In this document: positions 34,922 to 44,446 of the stretch, in pieces | How positions within the stretch are numbered: position 1 is the stretch's first letter | Layout: the number at the start of each line of letters is the position of its first letter | From: Firmicutes bacterium ADurb.Bin182 | Lineage (GTDB): Bacteria > Bacillota > Clostridia > Christensenellales > CAG-138 | Assembly: GCA_002070205.1 (NCBI GenBank) | Contig: MWCU01000035.1 | Coordinates: 182,759 to 246,758, forward strand | Direction of reading: 5' to 3' | Length of the DNA: 64,000 nt | Program-made: the position numbers and the translations under genes | The notes under the pieces: model-generated | What the model was told of the DNA's origin: nothing | The model's input: only the letters and a program-made list of their open reading frames with translations | Database searches by the model: none

Positions 34922-35380
34922 TCATTTAAACTCGATATACGGTTTTATTATCGCGGCGTCTTTGCGCAATATGCTGAACTGACCGGAGCTGTCCGAAACC
35001 AATGTGAACTTTTCGGAATCATAATCCGTCAGCAATCCGGTGAACTCCTTTTGTCCGCCGATCGGAGCATACAGCTTTACCGTGACCTTTTTATTAAGAT
35101 TTCGCTTGAAGTCGCGGTCGGTTTTGATCGGTCGGTCCAAACCCAAAGAAGAAACGCTTAGATAGTATGATTGTTCGATCGGGTCCGCTTTATCAAGAAT
35201 AGCTTCCACTGCCCTTGAAACTCTTTCGCAGTCGTCAAGCGTGATGCCGCCGGAAGAATCTATATAAAAGGTCAAAACCCATCGGTCCTGCTCTTTTTTG
35301 AATTCGGTTTCAACCAGTTCATAACCCATTTGCGCAATGGGTTCTTGCACCAGTTCATTCACCTTGTCGACAGTTTTCAT
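34922..35380 (-). CDS. rimP: Ribosome maturation factor RimP
   Basis: 152 residues with GYELVETEF, LTFYIDSSGGITLDDCERVSR and SSLGLDRPIKTDRDF, the RimP family signature. It helps 30S assembly. First gene of the rimP-nusA-rnpM-ylxQ-infB operon, with AGGGAGG before its ATG and a structured leader upstream. Confidence 0.96.
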   Translation of the reverse strand: MKTVDKVNELVQEPIAQMGYELVETEFKKEQDRWVLTFYIDSSGGITLDDCERVSRAVEAILDKADPIEQSYYLSVSSLGLDRPIKTDRDFKRNLNKKVTVKLYAPIGGQKEFTGLLTDYDSEKFTLVSDSSGQFSILRKDAAIIKPYIEFK

Positions 35381-35402
35381 CAGAGCCTCCCTATCATAAT
35401 TA

Positions 35403-35427
35403 AAGAGTGGGATTCACACCCACTCTT
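35403..35427 (-). promoter_or_regulatory. Leader hairpin before rimP
   Basis: AAGAGTGGG pairs perfectly with CCCACTCTT around a seven-base loop, followed on the minus strand by TTAATT. It lies in the short leader between the promoter and the rimP ribosome binding site. It may be an attenuator or a binding site for a product of the operon. Confidence 0.6.
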
Positions 35428-35460
35428 CTAACGCTCACAACAATACTTCCAACAAGTCAA

Positions 35461-35490
35461 ATTATAGCACAGTAATATAACTGTTAGCAA
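35461..35490 (-). promoter_or_regulatory. Promoter of the rimP-nusA-infB operon
   Basis: Minus-strand -35 TTGCTA (35485-35490), an 18-base spacer, and a perfect -10 TATAAT (35461-35466). Confidence 0.65.
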
Positions 35491-35597
35491 GAAAAATATT
35501 CAAAAACAGAGTGCTTTTGCGTCAACCGGCGTAAGCGGTCTTATTTTTTTTGTGTTTAAAATTAATAAGCCGGTTCAAAAGATACCTTTCATGGAGT

Positions 35598-36659
35598 TTA
35601 TTCTTTTTCGGACGCCATATTGATGCATTCTTCAACAAACCGGTCAACCGCCTCGGGCAGCGGCGACGAGAACAAAAGCTCCCCTTTTTTAAATACGACG
35701 CCTCCCGAGTCACCGAAAGCGATTCCTATATCGGCTTCCTTGGCTTCTCCGGGTCCGTTCACCGCACATCCCATTACAGCGACCTTTAAATATCTTTTCT
35801 GTGCGCAAAGCGCGTCTTCGACCCTCCGGACTATGCTTTCAAGGTCTGCTTTGCACCTTCCGCAGGTCGGACAGGATATGATTTCAACCCCTTCCCTGCG
35901 GATACCGCATGCGGTAAGTATCTGTTTGGCTGCAACGATTTCTTGCTCCGGATCCCCCGTAAGCGATACTCTCAGCGTATCTCCGATTCCGGAAAGAAGC
36001 AGTGCGCCGATCCCTACTGATGACTTGATTAAACCCCGGGTGCCGCTTCCCGATTCCGTAACACCGATGTGAAGCGGATAATCCACCTTTTCGGAAAGAA
36101 GTTTATATGCTTCGACGTTATCCTTTACGTCCGAGGTTTTGATGGATATTATGATATCATAAAAGCCCTCGCTTTCAAGGACCGCAATATGCTTAAGCGC
36201 GCTTTCAACCAGCGCAAGTGGCTTCGGACCGCCGTATTTTGCGAGCATTTCTTTTTCCAAAGACCCTGAGTTTACTCCGATTCGTATCGGTATCGAAAGG
36301 TCTTTTGCGCAAGCCGTAAGCTCGCGGACCTTTAATACGCTTCCTATGTTTCCCGGATTAAAGCGTATCTTATGAACCCCGTTCTTCATCGAAGCTATGG
36401 CAAGCCTGTAGTCAAAATGAATATCCGCAACCATGGGTATGTGAATCTGCGCAAGTATATCCTTCAGAGCCTTAACGCAATCCATATCATAAACGGACGA
36501 CCGGATGATTTCGCACCCGGCTTTTTCCAGACGAAGGATCTGTTTAACGGTAGCTTCCGCATCGCGCGTATCCGTATTGGTCATGGATTGAACAGTGATG
36601 CTTGAATCACCGCCGATTGAAACGTCTCCGACCCGGACGACTCTTGTTTTTCGCTTCAT
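35598..36659 (-). CDS. ispG: 4-hydroxy-3-methylbut-2-en-1-yl diphosphate synthase (flavodoxin) IspG
   Basis: 353 residues of GcpE/IspG, the penultimate MEP-pathway enzyme, carrying a [4Fe-4S] cluster. Cluster cysteines are in SCPTCGRCKAD and GCAVNGPGEA, the latter also bearing the catalytic Glu. The N-terminal TIM barrel has VADIHFD and RFNPGNIG. The ATG directly follows the rseP stop. Neither proS nor polC, often found next in this cluster, is present. Confidence 0.97.
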   Translation of the reverse strand: MKRKTRVVRVGDVSIGGDSSITVQSMTNTDTRDAEATVKQILRLEKAGCEIIRSSVYDMDCVKALKDILAQIHIPMVADIHFDYRLAIASMKNGVHKIRFNPGNIGSVLKVRELTACAKDLSIPIRIGVNSGSLEKEMLAKYGGPKPLALVESALKHIAVLESEGFYDIIISIKTSDVKDNVEAYKLLSEKVDYPLHIGVTESGSGTRGLIKSSVGIGALLLSGIGDTLRVSLTGDPEQEIVAAKQILTACGIRREGVEIISCPTCGRCKADLESIVRRVEDALCAQKRYLKVAVMGCAVNGPGEAKEADIGIAFGDSGGVVFKKGELLFSSPLPEAVDRFVEECINMASEKE

Positions 36660-37688
36660 TCAGCCTCCGAACATAGTGGATATATCGTTGAACGTAAGAA
36701 AAATTATCAACGCGAACAGCAATATGATGCCTACAAAATGCACCATTCCTTCCTTTTCCGCAGATACTGGTTTCCCTCTGACCGTTTCAACGACCTGAAA
36801 TACTATTCTTCCTCCGTCAAGGGCGGGGAGCGGCAGTAAATTTACTATAGCGAGGTTCACGCTTATCAAAGAACCCAGTCTCAGCAACGATTCAAAACCC
36901 ATCCGGACCGCCTGACCTATAAAGCTTATGGTCCCTACGGGACCCATCACGTCGCCTTTCTGTACACCTTTAGTAAAAATGCTCCCGAGAAATTTAAACA
37001 TCTCCATGATCATAGACCAAATGTAAGCGAAAGACGCACCGATTGCTTCGAATAACCCGTAATGTTTTCGGACAGGCTCTATGTTTACGCCGAGAAAATT
37101 ATAACCCTTTTCCGGATTGTACATATCCTTTACGACGAAGTCAAGCTTTTTGCCGTTACGCTCAACCGTTATGACGGCTTCTTCTCCGTCAGCCCGGCGA
37201 ATGGCGTCAACGGCAGCCGCATAGTACTCGATTCTTTTACCGTCGATAGCATAGATCGTATCTCCGGGCATAAGCCCTGCCGACTGAGCGGGGGAAGAGT
37301 CTTCAGCGAATGAACTGATGCCTGTCACGTAGTCGCCGTAAACGGTCAAAGTTACTATTGCAAAAATCAACGCGAACAATATATTCATAACGGGCCCTGC
37401 GGCAGTTACAATCATGCGCTTCCAGGGCTTATGCGCGTTAAAGCTTTCATTGTTTCGTACAGCTTCATCTTCACCGTAAAACTTGCACATGCCCCCTATC
37501 GGAAACGCCCTGACCGAATACCGGATGCCTTTCTTATCCTTTTTTAAAAGTGCGGGACCCATACCTATTGAAAACTCAACTATTTTAAAACCGAGAATCC
37601 TACCCGCTCCGTAATGGCCCAATTCGTGCACAAAAATAAAAATGCTCAGAACAAGCAGCGCGACAACTATAGATAATATGTTCTCCAA
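36660..37688 (-). CDS. rseP: RIP metalloprotease RseP (site-2 protease)
   Basis: 342 residues, four membrane helices with one PDZ domain (about 120-205). The zinc motif HELGH is His21-Glu22 and His25; the third ligand is in the LPLPALDGGRI motif. It cuts membrane-embedded substrates such as anti-sigma factors and signal peptides. The start is a TTG right after dxr, with AAGGGACGG upstream. Confidence 0.96.
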   Translation of the reverse strand: MENILSIVVALLVLSIFIFVHELGHYGAGRILGFKIVEFSIGMGPALLKKDKKGIRYSVRAFPIGGMCKFYGEDEAVRNNESFNAHKPWKRMIVTAAGPVMNILFALIFAIVTLTVYGDYVTGISSFAEDSSPAQSAGLMPGDTIYAIDGKRIEYYAAAVDAIRRADGEEAVITVERNGKKLDFVVKDMYNPEKGYNFLGVNIEPVRKHYGLFEAIGASFAYIWSMIMEMFKFLGSIFTKGVQKGDVMGPVGTISFIGQAVRMGFESLLRLGSLISVNLAIVNLLPLPALDGGRIVFQVVETVRGKPVSAEKEGMVHFVGIILLFALIIFLTFNDISTMFGG

Positions 37689-37691
37689 AGA

Positions 37692-38855
37692 TTACCGTCC
37701 CTTTCCGGCAGCGCGCTCCGCAGCTTTGCGTTTTGCCTCCGTATCAATAGCGGCGATATCCTCCGCGGAGGATATGCTGCGCCCCGTAATATGCGTCATA
37801 GCATATTCTACGCATTCGGCTATGTCGCTATAACGAATTCTTCCGTTAAGGAACATATCGACCGCTGCTTCGTTTGCTCCGTTATATACAATGGGCATGA
37901 CGCCGCCTTCAAAAAGCGCAGAATATGCGAGGGCAATAGCGGGGAATTTTCTGTTATCGGGCTCAAAAAACGTGAGCCGACCGATCTCCTGTAATTTCAA
38001 CCGTTCGCATGGGCATGGAATACGGTCTGGGTAAGTCAGCGCGTATTGAATGGCAAGCCTCATATCGGGCACGCTTAGCTGTCCCATCGTGCTGCCGTCC
38101 AAAAACTCCACCATGGAGTGGACGATCGATTGGGGGTGAATAAGCACGTCGATTTGATCGCCGGGGATATCGAACAAATAGCTCGCTTCGATTATCTCAA
38201 GACCTTTGTTGAAAAGCGTGGCAGAGTCGACGGTGATCTTTTTCCCCATATTCCATGTCGGGTGGCAAAGCGCTTGCTTGGGGGTTATTCTCTCCATCTG
38301 CTCCTGAGTATAATCCCTGAACGGACCGCCGGAAGCTGTCAATATCAATCGAGTCACTTCCGTTTTCTTGCCGGCGGTCAGGCATTGAAATATCGCTGAC
38401 TGCTCGCTGTCGACCGGCAGTATCTTCCCGCCGTTTTCAAAGGCGTCTTTAACAAGCTTATGCCCGCAGACAATGCTTTCCTTATTCGCAAGAGCAACGC
38501 GCTTTCCCGCATTCAGCGACGCCAGAAGCGGCTCCATTCCAGAGATTCCGCTAATCCCGTTGACGACAGTTTCTGCGCTCCTCCACGCCGCTATAACGCG
38601 GGAAGCTTCTTTTCCCGCAATCAGTTCGCAGCCTTCAGGAAGCCCGCCTTTGATCGATATTGCTTTCTGTTCATCGGTCAAACCGACAGCTTCGGGATGA
38701 AATTCATGTGCAAGTTCCAAAATTTCCTGGCTTGCGGAGCGCGCGCACAATGCCGTTACGCGAAACCTGTCCCGGTGGCTGCGGATCACATCCAATGCCT
38801 GCCGCCCGATGGAACCGGTACATCCCAATACAGAAACATTCATCATAAATGCCAT
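37692..38855 (-). CDS. dxr: 1-deoxy-D-xylulose 5-phosphate reductoisomerase Dxr
   Basis: 387 residues. The NADPH site GCTGSIGRQ is at the N-terminus; ANKESIVCGH, DSEQSAIFQ and SGGPFRD are active-site motifs. It commits carbon to MEP-pathway isoprenoids. No clear ribosome binding site exists for any of the three close ATGs; the first is used and coupling with cdsA (five bases away) is likely. Confidence 0.96.
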   Translation of the reverse strand: MAFMMNVSVLGCTGSIGRQALDVIRSHRDRFRVTALCARSASQEILELAHEFHPEAVGLTDEQKAISIKGGLPEGCELIAGKEASRVIAAWRSAETVVNGISGISGMEPLLASLNAGKRVALANKESIVCGHKLVKDAFENGGKILPVDSEQSAIFQCLTAGKKTEVTRLILTASGGPFRDYTQEQMERITPKQALCHPTWNMGKKITVDSATLFNKGLEIIEASYLFDIPGDQIDVLIHPQSIVHSMVEFLDGSTMGQLSVPDMRLAIQYALTYPDRIPCPCERLKLQEIGRLTFFEPDNRKFPAIALAYSALFEGGVMPIVYNGANEAAVDMFLNGRIRYSDIAECVEYAMTHITGRSISSAEDIAAIDTEAKRKAAERAAGKGR

Positions 38856-38859
38856 TATA

Positions 38860-39663
38860 TCACATGTAAATTACAAAAAAGTAAACAAATATGACCGGAG
38901 CGCAGAACAAAACGCTGTCAAGCCTGTCCATTACCCCGCCGTGGCCGGGAAAGATGGAACCGAAATCTTTTACTCCTGCCCATCTTTTTATGGAGGACGC
39001 AAAAAGATCCCCGACTTGACCGAGAAATCCGCATAATAACCCGATAAGAGAGAGGTGGATGACACTTACGGTCCCGTTCCACGAATCCTGCAGAATAAAC
39101 ACAAGCAAACCGCCCAGCAGACCGCCGAATACGCCGGCAATGCCCCCTTCGATTGTCTTTTTGGGACTTATATCGGGACATAATTTATGTCTGCCGAACA
39201 AAACACCGACAAAATAAGCCATCGTGTCGCCCATCAAAGGCCCCGCAAACATAATAAGCGTTGCAGTAAGCCTCAATGCACGTTCCTGAATGGTACTTAC
39301 CAGCATCAAAAACACATAAAACAGCATCGGGTAAATAAATGTAAACAGTGCAAAAAAACAATCTTCCGCGGAGCTCTTTTTGTTGAGGATCTTTACGGCG
39401 ATGGTAAATACCACACAGAGCGACAATAAGAATAACATGGCGGACGTTCCGAAGTATTCATTCACGGCAAAAAATGAAGCCGCAAACAAGTATACTGCGG
39501 GCAGAAGCGGTCTGTAACCCTTTGCGCGCATCACATATCCCATTTCAAAAACGCTGAGAACAGCGGCCAATGAATATACAACTGATTGAAAAATACCCCC
39601 GAAGTATAAAAGGGCAGCCAGAATCACAATCAGCAGCAGCCCGACAATTATCCTTGTGAGCAA
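38860..39663 (-). CDS. cdsA: Phosphatidate cytidylyltransferase CdsA
   Basis: 267 residues with about seven membrane helices. The family signature runs from SPKKTIEGG to FPGHGGVMDRLDS. It makes CDP-diacylglycerol for phospholipid synthesis. The start is a TTG with GGAGGG upstream. Confidence 0.96.
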   Translation of the reverse strand: MLTRIIVGLLLIVILAALLYFGGIFQSVVYSLAAVLSVFEMGYVMRAKGYRPLLPAVYLFAASFFAVNEYFGTSAMLFLLSLCVVFTIAVKILNKKSSAEDCFFALFTFIYPMLFYVFLMLVSTIQERALRLTATLIMFAGPLMGDTMAYFVGVLFGRHKLCPDISPKKTIEGGIAGVFGGLLGGLLVFILQDSWNGTVSVIHLSLIGLLCGFLGQVGDLFASSIKRWAGVKDFGSIFPGHGGVMDRLDSVLFCAPVIFVYFFVIYM

Positions 39664-39678
39664 ACCTTTACCCTCCGT

Positions 39679-40422
39679 CTATAGTCCGCCGTAACGGCGG
39701 TTTCTGTTTTGAAACTCCCTTAATACTTCAATGAACCTGTCGTCGGAAAAATCAGGCCAGTAATCCTTTACAAATATCAGCTCGGCATATGCAGCCTGAT
39801 ACAACAGAAAATTCGAAAGCCGCTGCTCTCCTCCGGTCCGGATAACCAGATCGACTTGCGGAAGATTCGAGGTGTAGAGTCTGCTCTCAAATTCATGTTC
39901 ATCGATATTTTCAGGCAAAAGAATGCCGCGGTTTACATCCTCGACTATGCTTTTAGCGGCTCTCAGAATTTCCGCGCGGCTTCCGTAGTTCAAAGCCAGA
40001 TTCAGCTTTAGTCCTCGATTTCCCTTTGTAATGGTTGTCGCGTTTCGAATCGCTTGCCGGACCTCTTCGCTGAACCTTACGTCATCTCCCAACAAAGTGA
40101 TACGAACGCCGTTTTTATGCAGCTCAGCGATCTGCTTATCAAAATATTCGATCAATAATCCGAACAGCGCATCTATCTCATGCTGCGGCCGCTTCCAGTT
40201 TTCGGTCGAAAACGCATAGAGGGTCAAAGATTCAATGCCGATATCGGACACAAAGCGTACCAGGCCGGTCAGCCGCTCCATACCTTCACGGTGTCCGTAA
40301 GTGCGCGGCAGAAGTTTCTTCGAAGCCCATCTTCCGTTTCCGTCCATAATTATGGCTACGTGTTTAGGTAGGTCGGGATTTAATCCCATCTGAGCCAGTG
40401 TCCGGTTATCGATCTTACGCAC
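39679..40422 (-). CDS. uppS: Undecaprenyl diphosphate synthase UppS
   Basis: 247 residues of cis-prenyltransferase, making the C55 lipid carrier for cell-wall synthesis. IIMDGNGRWA has the catalytic Asp27; RTGGEQRLSNF and AYAELIF are further motifs. The GTG start was selected for its GGAGGA; a longer frame begins at 40494 but would run through the hairpin upstream and has no ribosome binding site. Confidence 0.96.
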   Translation of the reverse strand: MRKIDNRTLAQMGLNPDLPKHVAIIMDGNGRWASKKLLPRTYGHREGMERLTGLVRFVSDIGIESLTLYAFSTENWKRPQHEIDALFGLLIEYFDKQIAELHKNGVRITLLGDDVRFSEEVRQAIRNATTITKGNRGLKLNLALNYGSRAEILRAAKSIVEDVNRGILLPENIDEHEFESRLYTSNLPQVDLVIRTGGEQRLSNFLLYQAAYAELIFVKDYWPDFSDDRFIEVLREFQNRNRRYGGL

Positions 40423-40461
40423 AATTTCCTCCGCTGATATAAATATCCGGGATTTTAATAA

Positions 40462-40476
40462 GGGGGTCAAGCCCCC
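40462..40476 (-). other. GC hairpin before uppS
   Basis: GGGGG and CCCCC arms around CTTGA, followed on the minus strand by TTATTAAAA. A weak terminator or attenuator between the small ORF and uppS. Confidence 0.5.
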
Positions 40477-40519
40477 AAATAGTAAATCAGTCAAATTTTA
40501 AACGCAAGCGGCTTTATCT

Positions 40520-40732
40520 TTAATCCGCTTTATAATCAACATCGGTTTTGAAGAGTGAATACACAAGCTCAATCCTGCTTTGGTCTTCATTGATGAAACT
40601 TTGCCTTATCACCCTTTTCTCGTTTCCCTTTACTCCTTTTCTGCTCGAGTATTCGACACAGTTGACAGTAAATCCGCACTTTTCCAACATGTCGACAGCT
40701 TTTTTCAGCTCGAAGCCGAGGACGGAAATCAA
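40520..40732 (-). CDS. Small PASTA-like protein between frr and uppS, 70 aa
   Basis: A single compact domain: [19 protein letters not shown] helix, a basic turn, then [25 protein letters not shown] strands, the order seen in PASTA-type repeats. The TTG start overlaps the frr stop (GTTTGA) and GGAGG lies just before it, so translation is probably coupled by re-initiation. Small proteins at this place occur in other clostridia as I recall, but no named family is assigned. Confidence 0.6.
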   Translation of the reverse strand: MISVLGFELKKAVDMLEKCGFTVNCVEYSSRKGVKGNEKRVIRQSFINEDQSRIELVYSLFKTDVDYKAD

Positions 40733-41280
40733 ACCTCCATGATCTCCTTTTCCTTGTCTTCCACAATCTGATCGAGCTCCTTTATTATGCTGTCGGTAAG
40801 TTTTTGAATCTGATCTTCAAACCTTTTTTGATCGTCCTCCGTTATCTCGCTTTCTTTCAGCAGTTTTTTTATTTGTTCGTTTGCATCCCGGCGAATGGAA
40901 CGAACGGCGACCTTTGCCTGCTCCCCTTCTTTTCGGACGATTTTTACCAGATCCTTCCGGCGCTCGGAAGTCAGTTCCGGAAACGTAAGCCTTATTACTT
41001 TTCCGTCATTTGACGGATTGATTCCCAAATCCGATTTTTGTATGGCTTTTTCGATCAAAGGAAGCGCTTTTTGATCCCATACCGAAATGACAAGCAAACG
41101 CGGTTCCGGGGAAGATATATTGCCCAACTGATTTATAGGGGTGGGGGTACCGTAATAGTCGACCATTATACGGTCCAACAGCTGAGCGTTTGCGCGGCCC
41201 GCGCGTAATCCGCTTAGGTCCCTTTTCAGTACGGAAATCGTTTTATTCATTTTATCCTTCGCGTTTTCTACTACTTCCAT
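40729..41280 (-). CDS. frr: Ribosome recycling factor
   Basis: 183 residues, standard for RRF. Motifs: [15 protein letters not shown] and the C-terminal helix EIMEV. With EF-G it splits post-termination ribosomes. The ATG follows AAGGAGG at eight-base spacing; an ATG seven codons upstream precedes that site. Confidence 0.97.
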   Translation of the reverse strand: MEVVENAKDKMNKTISVLKRDLSGLRAGRANAQLLDRIMVDYYGTPTPINQLGNISSPEPRLLVISVWDQKALPLIEKAIQKSDLGINPSNDGKVIRLTFPELTSERRKDLVKIVRKEGEQAKVAVRSIRRDANEQIKKLLKESEITEDDQKRFEDQIQKLTDSIIKELDQIVEDKEKEIMEV

Positions 41281-41361
41281 GGGTTCATCCTCCTTATGCA
41301 AAATAATTCCATATAATCATTTTAAAGGACAAACAACGGATATACAATACCATGATTTTCA

Positions 41362-42063
41362 TCAATCTATCAATGTTCCCGCTTCTTTCCCGCAAACGAT
41401 ACCCTTGAGACAACCGGTATCCCTCAACGCGAAAACAATTATAGGTATTTTTTGTTCGCTGCAAAGCGTGATTGCAGTCAGGTCCGTCGCTTTAAGCTGT
41501 TTTGCAATAACCTGCTCAAAGCTCAAATGCGAATATTTAACGGCGTTCGGATTTTTAACCGGGTCATCGGAATAAACGGCGTCCACGTTTTTGGCAAGCA
41601 GCAGGACGTCGGAATAAGTTTCGGCTGCACGCAGCGCCGCCGCGGTATCGGTGGTAAAAAAAGGTGAACCGGTGCCGCATGCGAATATCACGACAGTATT
41701 GTTGTCCAGGTATTCATTTGCGGCCCTTGAGGTGTAAGGCTCACAAATAATGTCCATAGGAACTGCGGATAGAACCTTGCACGGGATATTGCGATTTAAA
41801 AGCGAGCTTTGAAAAGCAAGCGAATTGATAGCTGTCGCCAGCATCCCCATATGGTCCGCACGGTTTTTGTCCGTATCGCAGGATTTGCGGCCTCTCCAGA
41901 TGTTCCCTCCGCCGACGACAACGCCGACCTCAACTCCCATTCTTACGACATCCGCTATCTCATCCGCGATATCGTCCACCGCTTTAAAGTCGATGGGCTC
42001 TTTATCCCCGCACAGCGCCTCGCCGCTCAGCTTCAGCATTATTCGTTTGAACTTGGCTTCCAT
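41362..42063 (-). CDS. pyrH: UMP kinase PyrH
   Basis: 233 residues of the amino-acid kinase fold (KLSGEAL, VVGGGNIWRG, GTGSPFFTTDTAA). It phosphorylates UMP to UDP. AAAGGAGAG precedes the ATG. Follows the terminator after tsf. Confidence 0.97.
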   Translation of the reverse strand: MEAKFKRIMLKLSGEALCGDKEPIDFKAVDDIADEIADVVRMGVEVGVVVGGGNIWRGRKSCDTDKNRADHMGMLATAINSLAFQSSLLNRNIPCKVLSAVPMDIICEPYTSRAANEYLDNNTVVIFACGTGSPFFTTDTAAALRAAETYSDVLLLAKNVDAVYSDDPVKNPNAVKYSHLSFEQVIAKQLKATDLTAITLCSEQKIPIIVFALRDTGCLKGIVCGKEAGTLID

Positions 42064-42088
42064 GCTTTTCTCTCCTTTTTCATACAAA

Positions 42089-42115
42089 AAAAGGAACACC
42101 TCAGGTGTTCCTTTT
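42089..42115 (-). terminator. Terminator after rpsB-tsf
   Basis: AAAAGGAACACCT and AGGTGTTCCTTTT arms separated by one base, so the real loop is about five bases; on the minus strand it is followed by a run of seven T. Confidence 0.9.
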
Positions 42116-42122
42116 CGTATTA

Positions 42123-42776
42123 TTACGCCTTCATCTGCCCCATTACTTCTTCAACAAAGTTATCCTCTCGTTTTTGGAGCCCTTCGCCCATTTCATAGCG
42201 AACGAAACGCCTGATGCTGATTTTCTCTCCGATTTTCGCAACGGTGTTGTTCAAAAGTTCGCTGACGGTGACGTCAGGGTTTTTAACGAAAGGCTGCTCA
42301 AGCAGACATACTTCCTTATAGTATTTATCTATGCGGCCTTCCACGATTTTTTCGATTATAGCATCGGGCTTGGGTTTCGGTTCGTTTTTGCACTGCGCTC
42401 TGAGGATTTCTTTTTCCTTTTCGATCTCCTCTTTATTGACCTCGTCTTTTCCGATATAAGTCGGCTTTGAGGCGGCGATGTGCATGGCGATATCGTGAAC
42501 GAATTCCTTGAATTCATCGGTCTTCGCGACAAAATCCGTTTCACAGTTGACTTCTACCAATACGCCTATTTTTCCGCCGAGATGAATATAGGAATCCACG
42601 ATACCTTCTGCGGCAATGCGGGAAGCTTTCTTGGCGCTGGCGGCAAGACTTTTTTCACGCAAATAATCCATCGCTTTATCCATATTCCCATCGCATGCGG
42701 TAAGCGCCTTTTTGCAGTCCATCATGCCTGCTCCGCTCATCTCGCGCAATGTCATTACATCTTTTGCTGTAAACAT
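42123..42776 (-). CDS. tsf: Elongation factor Ts
   Basis: 217 residues, the short form without a second coiled-coil subdomain. [16 protein letters not shown] motif near residue 15 ([14 protein letters not shown]) and [11 protein letters not shown] (about 80) contact EF-Tu. It exchanges GDP on EF-Tu. GAGGAAC precedes the ATG. Confidence 0.97.
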   Translation of the reverse strand: MFTAKDVMTLREMSGAGMMDCKKALTACDGNMDKAMDYLREKSLAASAKKASRIAAEGIVDSYIHLGGKIGVLVEVNCETDFVAKTDEFKEFVHDIAMHIAASKPTYIGKDEVNKEEIEKEKEILRAQCKNEPKPKPDAIIEKIVEGRIDKYYKEVCLLEQPFVKNPDVTVSELLNNTVAKIGEKISIRRFVRYEMGEGLQKREDNFVEEVMGQMKA

Positions 42777-42817
42777 ATCTGTTCCTCTCCTTTATGGCTT
42801 CAAAAGGGAGAATTCCC

Positions 42818-43573
42818 TTATATCTGTTTCGGCATTTCTTCAGTCTCGTCCGTTTCGATTTCTGCCGCTTCGTCCTCAGCTTGTATCTGTTCGCCCTGTC
42901 TGCCTTCAAGCACTGCGTCGGCCAATTTCGATGAAATGAGCTTAACCGCGCGGATAGCGTCGTCATTTCCGGGAATGACGTAGTCAACTTCATCCGGATC
43001 ACAGTTCGTATCCACAATAGCGATAATGGGGATACCCAAAGAACGCGCTTCCATTATCGCGATGTGTTCTTTTCTCGGGTCCACAACAAAAATCGCTCCG
43101 GGCAGCTTTTTCATTTCCCTGATTCCGCCGAGATTCTTTTCCAGTTTATCATGTTCGGCCTTCAGTTTGATGACTTCTTTTTTGGGCAGAAGATTAAAAT
43201 CGCCGTCCGCTTCCATTTTTTCGATTTTGCGAAGCCTGGCTATCCTTGTTTGTATGGTTTTAAAGTTGGTGAGCATACCGCCGAGCCAACGCTGGTTTAC
43301 ATAGAACATTTCGCAGCGCTTCGCTTCCTGCTCTATCGATTCCTGCGCCTGTTTTTTTGTGCCGACAAACAGGACAGATTGTCCGTCCATCACGAGATCG
43401 CGTATAAAGTAATAGGCTTCCTCGATTTTCTTGACTGTCTTCTGAAGGTCGATGATGTAGATACCGTTACGCTCAGTAAAGATATACTCTTTCATTTTCG
43501 GATTCCAGCGGCGGGTCTGATGACCGAAATGCACGCCGGCTTCCAAAAGCTGCTTCATGGAAATTACTGACAT
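42818..43573 (-). CDS. rpsB: 30S ribosomal protein S2
   Basis: 251 residues: [29 protein letters not shown] and [12 protein letters not shown] are S2 signatures. The acidic C-terminal tail is somewhat longer than average. GAGGAGG precedes the ATG. Confidence 0.97.
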   Translation of the reverse strand: MSVISMKQLLEAGVHFGHQTRRWNPKMKEYIFTERNGIYIIDLQKTVKKIEEAYYFIRDLVMDGQSVLFVGTKKQAQESIEQEAKRCEMFYVNQRWLGGMLTNFKTIQTRIARLRKIEKMEADGDFNLLPKKEVIKLKAEHDKLEKNLGGIREMKKLPGAIFVVDPRKEHIAIMEARSLGIPIIAIVDTNCDPDEVDYVIPGNDDAIRAVKLISSKLADAVLEGRQGEQIQAEDEAAEIETDETEEMPKQI

Positions 43574-43589
43574 ATTAAATCCTCCTCGT

Positions 43590-43665
43590 TTTTCCGCCTT
43601 ATGCTTCATTTTATCGGGCGACCTAATAATGGCACGAGTCCGAAAATCGGCATAAGTGAGTTTTC
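43590..43665 (-). promoter_or_regulatory. Structured leader of rpsB (candidate)
   Basis: In the mRNA leader, CTTATGC (43650-43656) can pair with GCATAAG (43598-43604), and CCGATTTTCGG forms a small inner hairpin. Ribosomal protein leaders of this kind often mediate autoregulation; no known motif was matched. Confidence 0.4.
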
Positions 43666-43671
43666 CGTTGA

Positions 43672-43701
43672 ATTATAGCATAGCCCCGTCAGGATTTGCA
43701 A
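43672..43701 (-). promoter_or_regulatory. Promoter of rpsB-tsf
   Basis: Minus-strand -35 TTGCAA (43696-43701), 18-base spacer, perfect -10 TATAAT (43672-43677). Confidence 0.65.
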
Positions 43702-43713
43702 GGATTATTCTTT

Positions 43714-44007
43714 TTAATCGTCCTCATCCTCATCTTCTTCCATTTGTTCAAAAAGCTCCAGAAATCTCTCAAAAACCTCATCCAGCAGAGCATCATCGCC
43801 GATCGGTTCGTAAACGTCCTCCGAGCCCTTACGTACGATTCTCATCAGCACTACTTCATCATGCCCGACTCCGTCCACTTCTTCCAGCGGCAAAAGCGCG
43901 ATATACTTTTCACCTTCATGCACAAAAGTCATCACATGGTCGAATAATACTTTTTTGCCTTCTTCGTCTAGAAGCTCGACTTCGTTGAAAATCCCCTTAT
44001 TTTCCAC
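43714..44007 (-). CDS. DUF1292 domain-containing protein
   Basis: 97 residues, very acidic, ending in EEDEDEDD. The small beta domain (VELLDEEGKKVLFDHV, YIALLPLEE) is DUF1292 (YrzB-like), a conserved companion of ruvX and ireB in Firmicutes. Function unknown. The GTG start has AAGGAG at seven-base spacing and overlaps ruvX by 11 bases. Confidence 0.9.
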   Translation of the reverse strand: MENKGIFNEVELLDEEGKKVLFDHVMTFVHEGEKYIALLPLEEVDGVGHDEVVLMRIVRKGSEDVYEPIGDDALLDEVFERFLELFEQMEEDEDEDD

Positions 44008-44437
44008 CGCTTTTCTCCTTATTTCTGACATTTTCCAGATAATCTTGAAGTATGACTGACGCCGCCACCTTGTCTATGACCTTTCTCTGTTTCTTCCAGC
44101 TTAATTCCGCCTGGTTTAAAACCCGCTCCGCCGCGACGGTGGTCAGGCGCTCGTCGTAATAATCATGCTCGCCGTTCCATTTTTTAAGCACGGCCTCGGC
44201 AAACGCCCGTACTTTTTCGGATTGGAACCCGTAGCTGCCGTCCATATTGCGGGGCATTCCGAAAAGAAGCTTCACTGGCCTGAATTTATCGGCAAGTTCC
44301 ACAATATATTGCGTATCCTTATCCAAATCGCCGGTTCGCGTATAGGTTTGAAGCCCTTGGGCGGTAATTCCGAGCGGGTCGCTGACAGCGATTCCTATTC
44401 GCTTATCCCCTATATCCAAAGACATAATCCGCTGCAT
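43997..44437 (-). CDS. ruvX: Holliday junction resolvase-like RuvX (YqgF)
   Basis: 146 residues with RNase H-like fold: SLDIGDKRIGIAVSDPLG, FGMPRNMDGS and YDERLTT carry the acidic catalytic residues. Proposed roles are Holliday junction cleavage and pre-16S rRNA processing. It sits with ireB and DUF1292, the usual partners. Confidence 0.94.
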   Translation of the reverse strand: MQRIMSLDIGDKRIGIAVSDPLGITAQGLQTYTRTGDLDKDTQYIVELADKFRPVKLLFGMPRNMDGSYGFQSEKVRAFAEAVLKKWNGEHDYYDERLTTVAAERVLNQAELSWKKQRKVIDKVAASVILQDYLENVRNKEKSGGK

Positions 44438-44446
44438 TGTTGCCTC

